NCBI RefSeq assembly: GCF_018613835.1
Contig: NZ_JAGGPM010000020.1
Span: 1 to 64,000 of the forward strand
Direction: 5' to 3'
Length of the DNA: 64,000 nucleotides
Source of the DNA: Arthrobacter sp. ISL-5
GTDB taxonomy: Bacteria; Actinomycetota; Actinomycetes; Actinomycetales; Micrococcaceae
In this document: positions 8,861 through 18,554 of the stretch, in pieces
How positions within the stretch are numbered: position 1 is the stretch's first letter
Layout of the letters: each line of letters starts with the position of its first letter
Made by a program: the position numbers and the translations under genes
Notes under the pieces: model-generated
The model's input: the letters and a program-made list of their open reading frames with translations, nothing else
The model's database searches: none
Told to the model about the DNA's origin: nothing

Positions 8861-8922
8861 AGGGTCAGAACCCCGTACGGCGACCCCGCGGGTTGCGGCA
8901 TTATGTGCGCGCGGGTGAGACG

Positions 8923-11097
8923 ATGAAGACGATGTCAGCAGCCAACCCACCTTCCGAGCAGCCCGCGCAGCCAGGCGAAACGCCTCCCGGTGTGGTGCCC
9001 TCCGGCGAGGCTGTTTCCGGTGCCGCCCAGCCCGGCGGGGCACAGCCCGGCGAGGCCCGCTCCAGCGCCGTCATGGCCGCCGGCACCCTGGTCTCCCGGA
9101 TCCTGGGCTTCGGCAAGACCTGGATGCTCGGCGCCGCGCTCGGCCTGGGCTCCACGGTCAATGACACGTTCATCAACGCCAACAACCTGCCAAACCTGAT
9201 CTTCCTGCTCGTTGCCGGCGGCGTGTTCAACGCTGTGCTGGTCCCGCAGATCATCAAAGCCAGCAGGGCTCCCGACGGGGGAGCGGACTACATCAGCAGG
9301 CTGCTCACGCTGGCCGTTCTCGTCCTGTTGGCCCTGACCCTGCTGGTCACCCTGCTGGCCCCCTCGGTCATTGAACTGACCACCCAGGGTTACTCGCCGC
9401 AGCAGAAGTCGCTGGCCGTTGCCTTCGCCTTCTGGTGCCTGCCGCAGATTTTCTTCTACGGCCTGTACGCTCTGCTGACCCAGGTCCTCAATGCCAACGG
9501 CGCCTTTGGGCCTGCCATGTGGGCGCCCATCTTGAACAACATCGTGGCCATCGCGGGCCTTGGCATGTTCATCTGGATTTTCGGCGCCAACGTGGCAAAT
9601 CCGCATTCGCTGGACAACTGGGGCGACTCCCAGACGTTCTTTATCGCGGGCTTCTCCACGATCGGAGTGGTCGCCCAGACGGCCATCCTGCTGATCCCCG
9701 TGTTCCGGCTGAAGCTGGGACTCCGCCCGCGGTTCGGCTGGCGCGGGGTGGGACTCGGCCACGCCGCAAAGCTGAGCGTCTGGACGCTCCTGACTGCCGC
9801 CGTCGGGCAGTTGGCGTTCCTCTATGTCATGCGCATCGCCACCATTCCGGGCACGGAGCGGCTTCGCCTGGAGAAGGCGGGCGACCTCGGCGCCGCCGCC
9901 ATGCTGCCCGGCAACGCGGTGCTCGAGGTGGCCAGCCAGCTGTACCTGCTGCCGCACTCGATCATCGCGCTCTCCCTGGCCACGGTGCTGTTCAACCGGA
10001 TGACCCGGGCCTCCCAGGAGGGGAACCGCGACGAACTGCGCGATGCCCTGTCCCAGGGGCTGCGGACCATGGCGGTGGCGACTGTTTTCGGTGCCCTGGC
10101 GCTTTTCGCGCTGGCGGGTCCGCTGGGCATGTTCTTCTCCGGCGGCCGTTCCACGGACGGCGTCCTGCTGGCCCAGACCCTCACCATCCTGGCGCTCAGC
10201 ACGCCGTTCATGAGCGCCAACTTCATGATGTCCCGTGTCTTCTATGCCAATGAGGATGCGCGGACACCGTTCTACATCCAGCTGGTCCTCGCCCTGGTCA
10301 ATGTTGTGGCGGCCTTCTTCATCCAGTTCCTGCCGTACAACCAGATCATCTTCGCCATCGCCATCCTTTACACCGCAGGCAACATCCTGTCCGTGATCGT
10401 GAGCGCGTTCTTCCTGCGCCGGCTCCTGGGGCATCTGGACGGACCGAGGATCGCCAACTCCTACATCCGCATGGGCTACGCCGCCCTCGGTTCTGCCGTG
10501 GCCGGCGTGGGCGCCCTGTGGCTGCTGGGCAGCTACAGTCCCGTGGGCTTCGCGTGGAGCAGCCGCCCGGCCGCGCTGGTGACCATCGTCGTCGTCGGCC
10601 CCATCATGCTGGCCGCTTATCTGCTCCTGCTGAAGCTGTTCCGAGTCACCGAGCTGCGGGACCTTTTGCGGCCGCTGCTGGGACGCCTCGGCCGCGGCGC
10701 TGGCGCCCCGGCGGCAGCGGGTGCGGCGCCTGCTGGTGCGGCTTCCGGAGGCGGCGCCACGGCGTCCGCTGCACGGCGTCCGACGCCGGAGCGCGCCACG
10801 GTCTCCGTGGACACCGGTCTGATTCCCAGAATTTCCGGCGAATTCGATTCGGCTTCCTTCCGTGCCGGGCCGGCGCCCCAGCCGGAGCCGGCTCCGGAGC
10901 CGAGGCCGGCGTCGGCGTCGGCGAACCATGGCGGGACCGCGGACAAGGCCGCCTCCTACTTGCCGGAAGAGGACGTACCCAGCACGGCCCGCGGAAACGC
11001 CCTGCGCGAACAGATCCCGCTCCCCGGACGCCGGACATTCCAGGGAACAGCCGGCCAGAACCCATATTTCAAGCGCGGGCGGAAGAAGAAAAAGTAA
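8923..11097 (+). CDS. murJ: Lipid II flippase MurJ (MviN)
   Basis: About 724 aa. It moves lipid II across the membrane for peptidoglycan synthesis. A Pro/Gly-rich N-terminal stretch is followed by about 14 membrane segments (from residue 45) containing the MviN features (SRILGFGKTW; NNLPNLIFLLVAGGVFNAVLVP). A roughly 150-residue disordered Ala/Pro-rich tail ends in a basic FKRGRKKKK. Start: ATG 8923 has GGTGAGA just upstream; ATG 8932 is the alternative. In mycobacteria the orthologue carries a cytoplasmic pseudokinase and an extracellular sugar-binding-like domain on the same chain; here those parts are in the next gene. Confidence 0.93.
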   Translation: MKTMSAANPPSEQPAQPGETPPGVVPSGEAVSGAAQPGGAQPGEARSSAVMAAGTLVSRILGFGKTWMLGAALGLGSTVNDTFINANNLPNLIFLLVAGGVFNAVLVPQIIKASRAPDGGADYISRLLTLAVLVLLALTLLVTLLAPSVIELTTQGYSPQQKSLAVAFAFWCLPQIFFYGLYALLTQVLNANGAFGPAMWAPILNNIVAIAGLGMFIWIFGANVANPHSLDNWGDSQTFFIAGFSTIGVVAQTAILLIPVFRLKLGLRPRFGWRGVGLGHAAKLSVWTLLTAAVGQLAFLYVMRIATIPGTERLRLEKAGDLGAAAMLPGNAVLEVASQLYLLPHSIIALSLATVLFNRMTRASQEGNRDELRDALSQGLRTMAVATVFGALALFALAGPLGMFFSGGRSTDGVLLAQTLTILALSTPFMSANFMMSRVFYANEDARTPFYIQLVLALVNVVAAFFIQFLPYNQIIFAIAILYTAGNILSVIVSAFFLRRLLGHLDGPRIANSYIRMGYAALGSAVAGVGALWLLGSYSPVGFAWSSRPAALVTIVVVGPIMLAAYLLLLKLFRVTELRDLLRPLLGRLGRGAGAPAAAGAAPAGAASGGGATASAARRPTPERATVSVDTGLIPRISGEFDSASFRAGPAPQPEPAPEPRPASASANHGGTADKAASYLPEEDVPSTARGNALREQIPLPGRRTFQGTAGQNPYFKRGRKKKK

Positions 11098-11267
11098 CCG
11101 CAGGGGGATTTGGCCAGCCCTGTCTCCCTCAGCCGTTGCACTGCATCGGCTAGGATCGAAAAAGAACAAGGGTAGTTGCAGGTCAGGGGTCAGCCGGCTT
11201 GCTGGAGGTCCCCCACGGCGAGAAATCGCCAGGCCCGCGCAATTCCCGGACAGCCTAGGAGGAACAC

Positions 11268-12926
11268 GTGTCCCACCCGATCGATGTCGGATCAGTACTT
11301 GGCGGCCGCTACAAGGTCACGGCCACAGTACTGACCTCACATGACCAGGATCTGGTGCTGGACGGTGTCGACCAGGTCCTGAACCGCCCGGTCAGCATTC
11401 TGGTGGCCGGACCGCACAATGCGGATCAGGTAGCCCAGAGCGCCCGTGAAGTGGCCACCGGCGAGCGTCCGGGGAGCGTCCAGATCCTGGACCTTGGCGT
11501 GAGCGACGCCACCACCTATCTCATCACCAATCACACTTCCGCTCCCGACCTGCTGGATTTAGTGGTCGCTTCCAACCCGCCCTACGTCGAGCCGTTCTTC
11601 ACGGACACGCTCGGCAGCGAGATCTTCGGCCAGGCCCGCTCGCATGAACCGGAAACGTACGACGACGACGAAGTAGTCGACGCCGGCTACATCAACTACG
11701 GAGACAACCAGCACAGACAGGCTGATCAGTACAGGGCGGCTGCCCCCAGCCCTGCGGCCGGACGTGCCCCGGCGGGCACCGCAGAGCACGGAGCGGGAGC
11801 GCAGGCTCCCACTTCACCCGTGCGCAAAGCCCCCGTGGTGCCTCCTCTTCCGCCGGCCCGTCCGTCCGCCAGTCCTTCTGCCGGAGCCGCAGGGGCTGCA
11901 GGCGTAGCCGGTGCGGCGGCCGGCGCGGCCTCCGCCGGGCAGGGCCGGCAGCAGTCGGATGCCCCCGAGACCACCGCTCCCCAGCCTGTTCAGCGTGAGA
12001 ACGTGGAACAGGCACTTCTGCAGCGCGAGACCAATCGCTCCGCGGACCAGGCATCCGGCTCACGCGAAAGCGCCGGTACGGGAGCAGGCCAGGACGCACC
12101 CAAGGTGTCGCTGTGGTCCGAGGACGACTACGACTACGCGCCCGAGGACCAGTACGCCGACGACGACGGACCGAACGAAACTGACAGGCGGGCGGGCAAT
12201 TTCCCCGCTGTGGCCAGGACCAGCACTGTTCCCGCCGCAGGCGGCTATGACTACGACGATGACGACGACGAACCGCAGCGCGAACCCCGATCCATGCGCT
12301 GGCTCGTCGGAGGCCTGCTGGCAGCGGTTCTGATCGTTGGACTCATTTTTGCCGTCACCAACCTGGGCAGCCTCTTCAAGACCACGCCGCAACCGGACGC
12401 AACGGCTGGGTCAACAGTGCCGCCGTCGTCCGCGACGCAATCCGGGTCACCGACCCAGAGCACTGCTCCGGCAGCAGGACCGCCGGCCATTGAGGGCATC
12501 ACCCGCCAGGGCAGCTTCGATTTTGCTTCGACCTACGACGCCGATCTCACCAAGACGTTCGACGGCAACGCGGCGAGCTACTGGTCAGACATGGAGTTCG
12601 CCACGGAGGACTGGGGCGGCCTGGCTCCTGACGGTGTTCCCCTCGTGGTCAAGCTGAAGAGTCCCGCCAAGGTCTCCTCCATCACGTTGAACCAGCTGGG
12701 CGCGTCCGGCGGAAGCATCAGCGTGTTCACGAATGACCGTCCGTCCCTGGACGGCGCCAAGCAGGTAGGCTCCAACAGCTTCACCTCGCCGGATCTCACC
12801 ATGCCGCTGGCTGAACCCGTCGATGCGCAGTACGTGATCGTGTCCATCAAGACGCTGCCCAGGCTCGCGGCACCCAAGACCCGCTACGGATACGGCCTGC
12901 GGCTTGCTGAAATCAAGGTTCAGTAG
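11268..12926 (+). CDS. Pseudokinase-type membrane protein with C-terminal discoidin-like domain
   Basis: 552 aa from a GTG with AGGAGGAACAC upstream. Residues 1-100 resemble the start of a protein-kinase fold (VGSVLGGRYKVTA) without a Gly-rich loop, catalytic HRD or DFG. A long Ala/Pro/acidic disordered stretch follows, with clusters of Asp/Tyr (DYDYDDDDDE). One membrane segment lies at about 344-365, then an extracellular beta-sandwich of about 150 residues resembling discoidin/F5-8C modules. This is the C-terminal half of mycobacterial MviN (pseudokinase, TM, carbohydrate-binding-like domain) as a separate gene. A role as MurJ partner, possibly read by the FHA protein encoded at 58 kb, is inference from that homology. 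Confidence 0.8.
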   Translation: MSHPIDVGSVLGGRYKVTATVLTSHDQDLVLDGVDQVLNRPVSILVAGPHNADQVAQSAREVATGERPGSVQILDLGVSDATTYLITNHTSAPDLLDLVVASNPPYVEPFFTDTLGSEIFGQARSHEPETYDDDEVVDAGYINYGDNQHRQADQYRAAAPSPAAGRAPAGTAEHGAGAQAPTSPVRKAPVVPPLPPARPSASPSAGAAGAAGVAGAAAGAASAGQGRQQSDAPETTAPQPVQRENVEQALLQRETNRSADQASGSRESAGTGAGQDAPKVSLWSEDDYDYAPEDQYADDDGPNETDRRAGNFPAVARTSTVPAAGGYDYDDDDDEPQREPRSMRWLVGGLLAAVLIVGLIFAVTNLGSLFKTTPQPDATAGSTVPPSSATQSGSPTQSTAPAAGPPAIEGITRQGSFDFASTYDADLTKTFDGNAASYWSDMEFATEDWGGLAPDGVPLVVKLKSPAKVSSITLNQLGASGGSISVFTNDRPSLDGAKQVGSNSFTSPDLTMPLAEPVDAQYVIVSIKTLPRLAAPKTRYGYGLRLAEIKVQ

Positions 12927-13004
12927 GCAGGGTTCGGCAGGCACGGTTCGGCAGGCACGGTTCGGTAGGCACGGTTCGGTAGGCACTGTTCAGTAGGCAC
13001 GGCG
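12921..13004. repeat. 14-bp tandem repeat, about six units
   Basis: Unit CGGTAGGCACGGTT with one or two changes per copy, starting at 12921, 12935, 12949, 12963, 12977 and 12991. The first copy includes the stop codon of the pseudokinase gene. It is non-coding and lies in the 357-bp gap before trxB. Confidence 0.85.
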
Positions 13005-13113
13005 TTCCGGGGCGCAGGAGCCCCGGGATCAACGCCAGACTCTGGCCGCCCGGCAGCCCTGTGCGGCGGGCACTCGGCTTCCGCGGTCCGGGGTAACAGG
13101 AAGGCCTTGACAC

Positions 13114-13145
13114 TCCCCAAGACGGTAACCTTGGGGAACGTCTTG
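13114..13145 (+). promoter_or_regulatory. Two mutually exclusive hairpins upstream of trxB
   Basis: TCCCCAAG (13114-13121) pairs with CTTGGGGA (13130-13137). CAAGACG (13118-13124) pairs with CGTCTTG (13139-13145). The arms overlap, so only one can form. They lie upstream of the predicted SigR start site and would only be transcribed from an earlier promoter or by read-through. Confidence 0.4.
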
Positions 13146-13199
13146 TGATGGTGTGTGCGTGCGGGCCCTATGCGCCTTCACCGGGTCTCCACCACGTCT

Positions 13200-13225
13200 G
13201 GAATATTCGGCACCGTCAAGCAGTT
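13200..13225 (+). promoter_or_regulatory. SigR/SigH-type oxidative-stress promoter for trxBA
   Basis: GGAAT at 13200-13204, exactly 18 bases, then GTT at 13223-13225. This is the SigR consensus (GGAAT-N18-GTT) that drives trxBA under disulfide stress in Streptomyces. A start site near 13231 gives a 5' UTR of about 50 bases before the GTG at 13284. The match is seen in the sequence; regulation by a SigR/RsrA pair is inference, and neither gene is in the window. Confidence 0.75.
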
Positions 13226-13283
13226 GTGCCATGTGGCCGGCTGGAAAGCGGGCGCATCGACTAAGGAAGAGGTTCACCGTTCA

Positions 13284-14240
13284 GTGAGCAACGCAGAAAA
13301 CAGCGCGTCAGAAGTTCGTGATGTCATCATCGTCGGCTCGGGTCCGGCAGGCTACACCGCCGCCGTGTACACGGCACGCGCCAATCTGAAGCCGCTGCTT
13401 CTGGCCGGTTCGGTCACAGCCGGTGGCGAGCTGATGAACACCACGGACGTCGAGAACTATCCCGGATTCCCTGACGGCATCATGGGACCGGACCTGATGG
13501 AGAACTTCGAAAAGCAGGCTGCCCGTTTCGGGACGGAAATCCAGTTTGAGGACGTCACGGCCCTGGAGCTCGACGGCGACATCAAGACGGTCACCATCGC
13601 CACGGGGGAGACCTTCCGCGCACGCGCCATCATCCTGTCCACCGGATCGGCGTATCGCGAGCTTGGCCTCGCGAACGAGAAGCGCCTTTCGGGCCACGGC
13701 GTAAGCTGGTGTGCAACCTGCGACGGTTTCTTTTTCAAGGACCAGGACATCGCCGTCATCGGCGGTGGCGACTCCGCAATGGAGGAGGCGCTGTTCCTCA
13801 CCAAGTTCGCCAAGTCAGTCACCGTCGTTCACCGGCGCGACACGTTGAAGGCTTCCAAGATCATGGGCGACCGCGCCCAGGCTCACGAGAAGATCAACTT
13901 CGTCTGGAACACGGCCGTTGAGGACGTGCTGGGCGGAGACAAGGTCACCGGCGTGAAACTGAAGAACCTGATCGACGGCTCCGAATCCGAACTTGCCGTC
14001 ACCGGCGTCTTCGTGGCCATCGGAAACGATCCCCGCACCGAGCTGGTCAAGGACACCCTCGAGATGGCCGACGCCGGAACCATTGCGGTGGAGGGCCGCA
14101 GCTCCCGGACCAGCGTCAAGGGTGTCTTCGCCGCCGGCGACGTCGTGGACCCGACCTACCGCCAGGCCATCACGGCTTCAGGCTCAGGTTGTGTCGCCGC
14201 GATCGACGTCGAACACTACCTCGCTGACCTTCACGCCTGA
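13284..14240 (+). CDS. trxB: Thioredoxin-disulfide reductase
   Basis: 318 aa. It transfers electrons from NADPH through FAD to thioredoxin. FAD motif VGSGPAGYTAAVY at about 17-29, redox pair C143-A-T-C146 followed by DG, NADPH motif GGGDSAMEEA, and the C-terminal FAD block GVFAAGDV. The GTG at 13284 (SNAENSASEVRDV) gives the usual length, and the longer open frame runs back across the SigR promoter. trxA follows 38 bp later, so the two form the classic trxBA operon. Confidence 0.97.
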   Translation: MSNAENSASEVRDVIIVGSGPAGYTAAVYTARANLKPLLLAGSVTAGGELMNTTDVENYPGFPDGIMGPDLMENFEKQAARFGTEIQFEDVTALELDGDIKTVTIATGETFRARAIILSTGSAYRELGLANEKRLSGHGVSWCATCDGFFFKDQDIAVIGGGDSAMEEALFLTKFAKSVTVVHRRDTLKASKIMGDRAQAHEKINFVWNTAVEDVLGGDKVTGVKLKNLIDGSESELAVTGVFVAIGNDPRTELVKDTLEMADAGTIAVEGRSSRTSVKGVFAAGDVVDPTYRQAITASGSGCVAAIDVEHYLADLHA

Positions 14241-14278
14241 CCGGCGCTGATCACCGTTCGAAGAGAGAGACAAGGGTT

Positions 14279-14605
14279 ATGAGCAACGCAAAAGACGTAA
14301 CAGACGCAAGCTTCAGCACGGACGTGCTGGCCGCCGACAAGCCGGTAATCGTGGATTTCTGGGCCGAATGGTGCGGACCCTGCCGCAAGCTGGGTCCCAT
14401 CCTGGATGAGATCTCCGTGGAGTATGGCGAAAAGGTGAACGTCGTCAAGGTCAATGTCGACGACAACCCCGCCATCGCCGCCGAGTACGGCATCACCTCC
14501 ATTCCTGCCGTGTACCTGTTCCAGGGCGGCGAAGTGAAGAGCACAGTCATCGGCGCCAAGCCGAAGCAGTTCTTCGAAAAGGAATTCGCGGACGTCCTGT
14601 CCTAG
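14279..14605 (+). CDS. trxA: Thioredoxin
   Basis: 108 aa, standard length. A cytoplasmic disulfide reductant with active site W31-C32-G-P-C35 and the cis-Pro region TSIPAV. It lies 38 bp after trxB and shares its promoter. It is the last credible gene before a 6.8-kb gene-free stretch; in M. tuberculosis the next gene is cwlM, which is not here. Confidence 0.98.
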   Translation: MSNAKDVTDASFSTDVLAADKPVIVDFWAEWCGPCRKLGPILDEISVEYGEKVNVVKVNVDDNPAIAAEYGITSIPAVYLFQGGEVKSTVIGAKPKQFFEKEFADVLS

Positions 14606-15111
14606 TAGCGTCCTCCTGTCCTTCGCGAGCGGCAGTCGCCGAACGGCGCTGAGCAGCTGACGCCGAAGGCAGACCAGTGGTCATCACTCCAGGGGAGTGG
14701 TGGCCACTTTCGTTTGCATTGGGAACTTGGGCGACGGACTCGGACCAGGCGAGGGAACTCGGACCAGCCGTCGCTTCGTGCAGAGCGGCTAATGGAGGGC
14801 GCTTGCTGCCGCCGCAAAACTTGGCTTGGACTGCGGTGGCAGTTCCGCCCGGGAGGTCCTAGCGCTTCAGGCATCCGCCGCGCCGCTTGGTTGCGATGGC
14901 CGTGATACAGGAGCAGCGCGCTTGCCGATGCAGTGTCGCTTTTCACAATTGATATCTGTTTCACAAGTTGCTTGAATTCGTCAGACGGACTTCGGGGTGA
15001 CGGCCGTCTCGTCCATGAGCAGGAGTCGGGCTAGGACGGACGATTGCGACCGTTGCCAGCAACATTTGGCACATGATCGACTGCTCGGGGCTGGCCCGGG
15101 GCGCGCGGTTC

Positions 15112-15125
15112 GTTTCACGTGAAAC
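15112..15125. promoter_or_regulatory. parS site 1
   Basis: Perfect palindrome GTTTCACGTGAAAC, the core of the bacterial parS consensus bound by ParB. Confidence 0.93.
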
Positions 15126-15268
15126 ATTCGGTGCCGATTCCACGCCTTCTCTCGCGTGGGAGGTCAGGCGGCAGAATGCCCAGCCTTCGGAAACCAGGAC
15201 ACGGCGGATAACACCGTCATGGTCCACATCGCTGCGTGGATCGTGTGGATCGATTGGTGCATCTTGCG

Positions 15269-15306
15269 GCCGAGAACCTGCGCATCATGCAGCCGAGAAC
15301 CTGCGC
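15269..15306 (+). repeat. 15-bp direct repeat, two copies
   Basis: GCCGAGAACCTGCGC at 15269-15283 and again at 15292-15306, 23 bp apart start to start, between parS sites 1 and 2. Confidence 0.7.
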
Positions 15307-15502
15307 TTTGGCCGCCCATAGGCAGCACCCGAAGTTTCGCCGGCATCTTCCGGTGAGAGCTGCTCGTCGTCCGATCTGTGGAACCATGCCTAACGTCCGG
15401 TCCGGCCGACTCGCGGAAATCCAATCGCGCGTCCATCCGGGAGCTACCACGCCCTTGCTACGTCTCTGTCCACGACGGGGCACGCTGCTCGTCGCGTGGG
15501 GT

Positions 15503-15516
15503 GTTTCACGTGAAAC
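15503..15516. promoter_or_regulatory. parS site 2 (full 16-bp consensus)
   Basis: GTTTCACGTGAAAC with flanking T and A, giving the exact 16-bp consensus TGTTTCACGTGAAACA at 15502-15517. Confidence 0.95.
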
Positions 15517-16621
15517 ACGGTGACCGTGGCGACGTATTCATTACCGATTTCTCCACCGAAGTGGCCTCTTTATCGTTTTGGGGGAGCCCCAGCCCACTGA
15601 ACCCACCCACGCGGCACAGGCTGTGCACACCTCGGCGGCTTCAGCGTCTGCCCAGCGCCCGGGTCCTGAGATTCCAAGCATGAGCGGACGCCCTGTTTGC
15701 ACAGGAAGACAGGTCAAGCGCCAGATCGCGGGAAAGGGAACGAACCGGCGAGTGGACGAAGCCGGCAGGAGGAAGAATCGGCGCGGCCCGAAACAAGCGA
15801 GGAGTGGACACTTACATGAGTGAGTCTCGGCAGCGCAATGCGGCACTATGTGGCAAGCCCCGCGCCACACGGCAGCCAGCATGTCTCGACTGTCGCGTTC
15901 CGTGGTCGATCAACGCCTCTGATTCAACCCGCTTCTTATTCAGTCATTACTTCCCCATCCCACCGCTCCTCCATCTGTCGACCGACTTCTGGGCATTGAC
16001 GCCCCGAACCGCTCAACCACGACGGCGCCTTGGACCTATTCAATCTCCGCAGATTTCACAGATTCCAACCCAGAGCGGCAGAGGACTATGCGGGGGATAG
16101 GCTATCCCAGGCACATAGAGGGAGCGATCGACCTTGAGGTGGTTGGCTGGGCACGAGTTCGCCGCCGACTCCGAACGCCAGAAGGTCAAGAACCCGACGG
16201 AATAACCTTTCGGTCCGCGCTCAGACGCGGAAGTGCGCGCGAACCTGGGCACGTACGTCCATGGGTCTTCGTGGCGAATCGATCTACCGCCGCTTCGCAC
16301 GCACCACGTGCAATGCGGAACTCGCGCCTTTGAGACGTCACGGTGTCCAGCGTGCCGTCGATGGTGCCCCCACCAAGAGATCCCTCTCAAGTGCATCGCA
16401 CCAGCACAAGACATCACACTCAAGGACATCTCACCAGCACTAGTCACTCAGACCGAGGGGCGTACATCACCAGAGAACGTGTCCGGTGGAACGTCCGGAT
16501 TCGCCTAGGGAGCTGTACGAAGCTGCACCACGGACAATTCGACCACGCATCGAGCTATCCGAGCCAGTGACGACAGGCGCGAGGCTGAGATCACGTGCCG
16601 TCTGCCCATAGGGTTCAGACC

Positions 16622-16635
16622 GTTTCACGTGAAAC
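16622..16635. promoter_or_regulatory. parS site 3 (paired with site 4)
   Basis: Perfect GTTTCACGTGAAAC, 26 bp from the next copy: the only closely paired parS in the window. A half-site (CACGTGAAAC) lies nearby at 16721-16730. Confidence 0.94.
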
Positions 16636-16647
16636 AGGATCCGGGAC

Positions 16648-16661
16648 GTTTCACGTGAAAC
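16648..16661. promoter_or_regulatory. parS site 4 (paired with site 3)
   Basis: Perfect GTTTCACGTGAAAC. The 26-bp offset from site 3 is about 2.5 helical turns. Confidence 0.94.
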
Positions 16662-18174
16662 AGGACCGGACCCATAGGCATGAGCGGGAACGCAGACTGC
16701 GCCCTGTTGCTCGATCCGCCCACGTGAAACAGCTCCTGCCCTGCGGATGCCCCTGGGCCGCAGTGGCCCGGTGGTCTTCCAAAGCTGTCTAAGCGGAACG
16801 GGAATCTCTGCCGTCCCGCTTGGACTACACCACCGTCCGACACTAACGAGACATGGTGATCCGAGAACACCTCGTCCGAGACAGTCCATCATCGTCCCCA
16901 TGACGGACGATCACCTGACTGCGGCGCGGAGATACGATACAAAGGGCTGAGCGTTGGTGGCTCAGCGCAACAGGTCACCCACGACTTCGGTCCTGCCAGT
17001 GGCCTCGACTACGAACCTCAGCCGCCTGGAGCACCTGGCGTCCACTCCTGAAGAGCCGGCCGTGCGTCCTAGCCGACGGTACTCGCTGACGCGGATATTG
17101 CTCCGCCCCTTTGCAGCCATACGCCCTCCCGCAGTGGCTGGCGGCGACACCCAGACCGTGAGCCACGCTAGTCAGACGGTGCATCGCCATATCCCAACCA
17201 CGCGTCCCGGGCCTCATCGCATCTCAGCGACGTGCCTTAACGCCAGCGGCCACGAGAGCGACAGTCAGCCATCTCCACACCCGGAACCCCCTGTGCCAAA
17301 CGTCCTGCCGGCACAAGTGTCGCCCTATGGAAGCACAGCAATAAGGCTGCTTGCTATTTCGGCCGATCCGCACGCGGGGAACCCAGGACTGAGTGGGGTC
17401 AGCTCCTGTATCAGCAGTTCCTTCCCCGGCTGAGCACTGCCCCTCCCACGACCCCGGTCGACCGGCGCTGAAAATTCTTGCGTGCGAGACTGGCGAGATG
17501 TCGATGATCTGGATGATCGGTTCCGGGGCTCGTGGCCCCCGCTTCCCGTCGCGCCCTCTCCGCTCTCTGCCCACATCCCCGCGGTAGATACGCCTCCCTT
17601 GGCTCCACGTGGACGGGCCGCCCGTCGGCATCATGGTGGGTAGCGGCTCTGCGGCAGCTCCCAAGTCTTCGGTGGCATTGGGTCCCCTCATTGGGCGCTG
17701 CCATTCTTCAGTGAAGTGCGGACCTTACACAAGCGACAGGGCTTTGGAGTTCCACGGCACTTCCTTCGCGCAGCGAGCCACCTCCATCTTAAGATCCATT
17801 CCTCAGATGACATCTCGGTCCGACGCGTGGTCTCGCTCGGCCGTTTTCACTCCAGCCAGGGGCACAGCGATCAACGCCATGTGCACGCCCGCGATGAGTG
17901 TCGAACCGACCCGGGTTGCCACCTCGGACCCCGTCCATGGGAGGTGGATTTACAAGGTCGGGTTCGTAGTCCCCGGAGTCTGCCGCCACAGAGCGGCTGC
18001 CAATGCGCTGGTAATCTGCTTCGCCGTGGATGCATTCCGCTCGGGTGCATTCAGATAGCCGGCCATTCCAGGGGGAATTCCCGACTAGCAAAAGTGAGTT
18101 TGGCAGCGATCGACCCGAAACTTTTTGACTGGACCACTCACCGCGGCGAACTTTCCCACAGCCTGGACATGACA

Positions 18175-18219
18175 TTATTCACAGTCTTATCCACAGTTGA
18201 ATCCACAGGGTTTTCCACA
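18175..18219 (+). promoter_or_regulatory. DnaA-box array A, four boxes phased at 12 bp
   Basis: Four 9-mers in the same orientation start at 18175 (TTATTCACA), 18187 (TTATCCACA, consensus), 18199 (GAATCCACA) and 18211 (TTTTCCACA), each separated by exactly three bases. The regular spacing favours cooperative DnaA binding. It lies in the trxA-parB island, about 9.4 kb from dnaA. Confidence 0.8.
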
Positions 18220-18444
18220 GGCCTCTACGCTGTGATTTGTGACACTCCGGGCTCGACGCCGAAACCTCGCGGCGCGTCGGAGTGGTCTGCCCAGGCGCCT
18301 GCCCACGGGGTGAAGCCACGACCGCTCGTGGCTTCGGATCAGGACCATCGCCCACCCGCCGAAAATAAACTGATTCAGCTTAATCTTGGCCTGCCGCCGC
18401 CGCTATTTCGCCGGTCTACACATCGGGCCGTCCTTAGACTGATT

Positions 18445-18458
18445 GTTTCACGTGAAAC
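18445..18458. promoter_or_regulatory. parS site 5, between the two DnaA-box arrays
   Basis: Perfect GTTTCACGTGAAAC. It lies 226 bp after array A and 97 bp before array B, so partition and initiator sites alternate within about 440 bp. Confidence 0.94.
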
Positions 18459-18554
18459 GAGACGACAAGGCGGAGGAGCGCCGGCGTGCCACAGCTGTGC
18501 ACTGCGTATTCCTGCCTGATGAATCGGCAGTCCCGGTGACACGCACGGGACCAA

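Noticed and set aside
8935..11169. 744-codon antisense frame opposite murJ
   Set aside because: It is composed of Gly/Arg/Gln/His-rich shadow sequence, and MurJ is unmistakable on the plus strand.
15804..16100. 98-codon frame with a GAGGAG sequence upstream
   Set aside because: The spacing is loose, the product has no recognisable family, and the frame sits in gene-free island sequence.
16721..16731. Additional parS site
   Set aside because: Only the right half (CACGTGAAACA) matches; the left half does not.
17716..18519. 267-codon open frame on the plus strand within the trxA-parB island
   Set aside because: No domain, Cys/His/Arg-rich random-looking composition, no good RBS, and it runs through DnaA-box array A and parS site 5.
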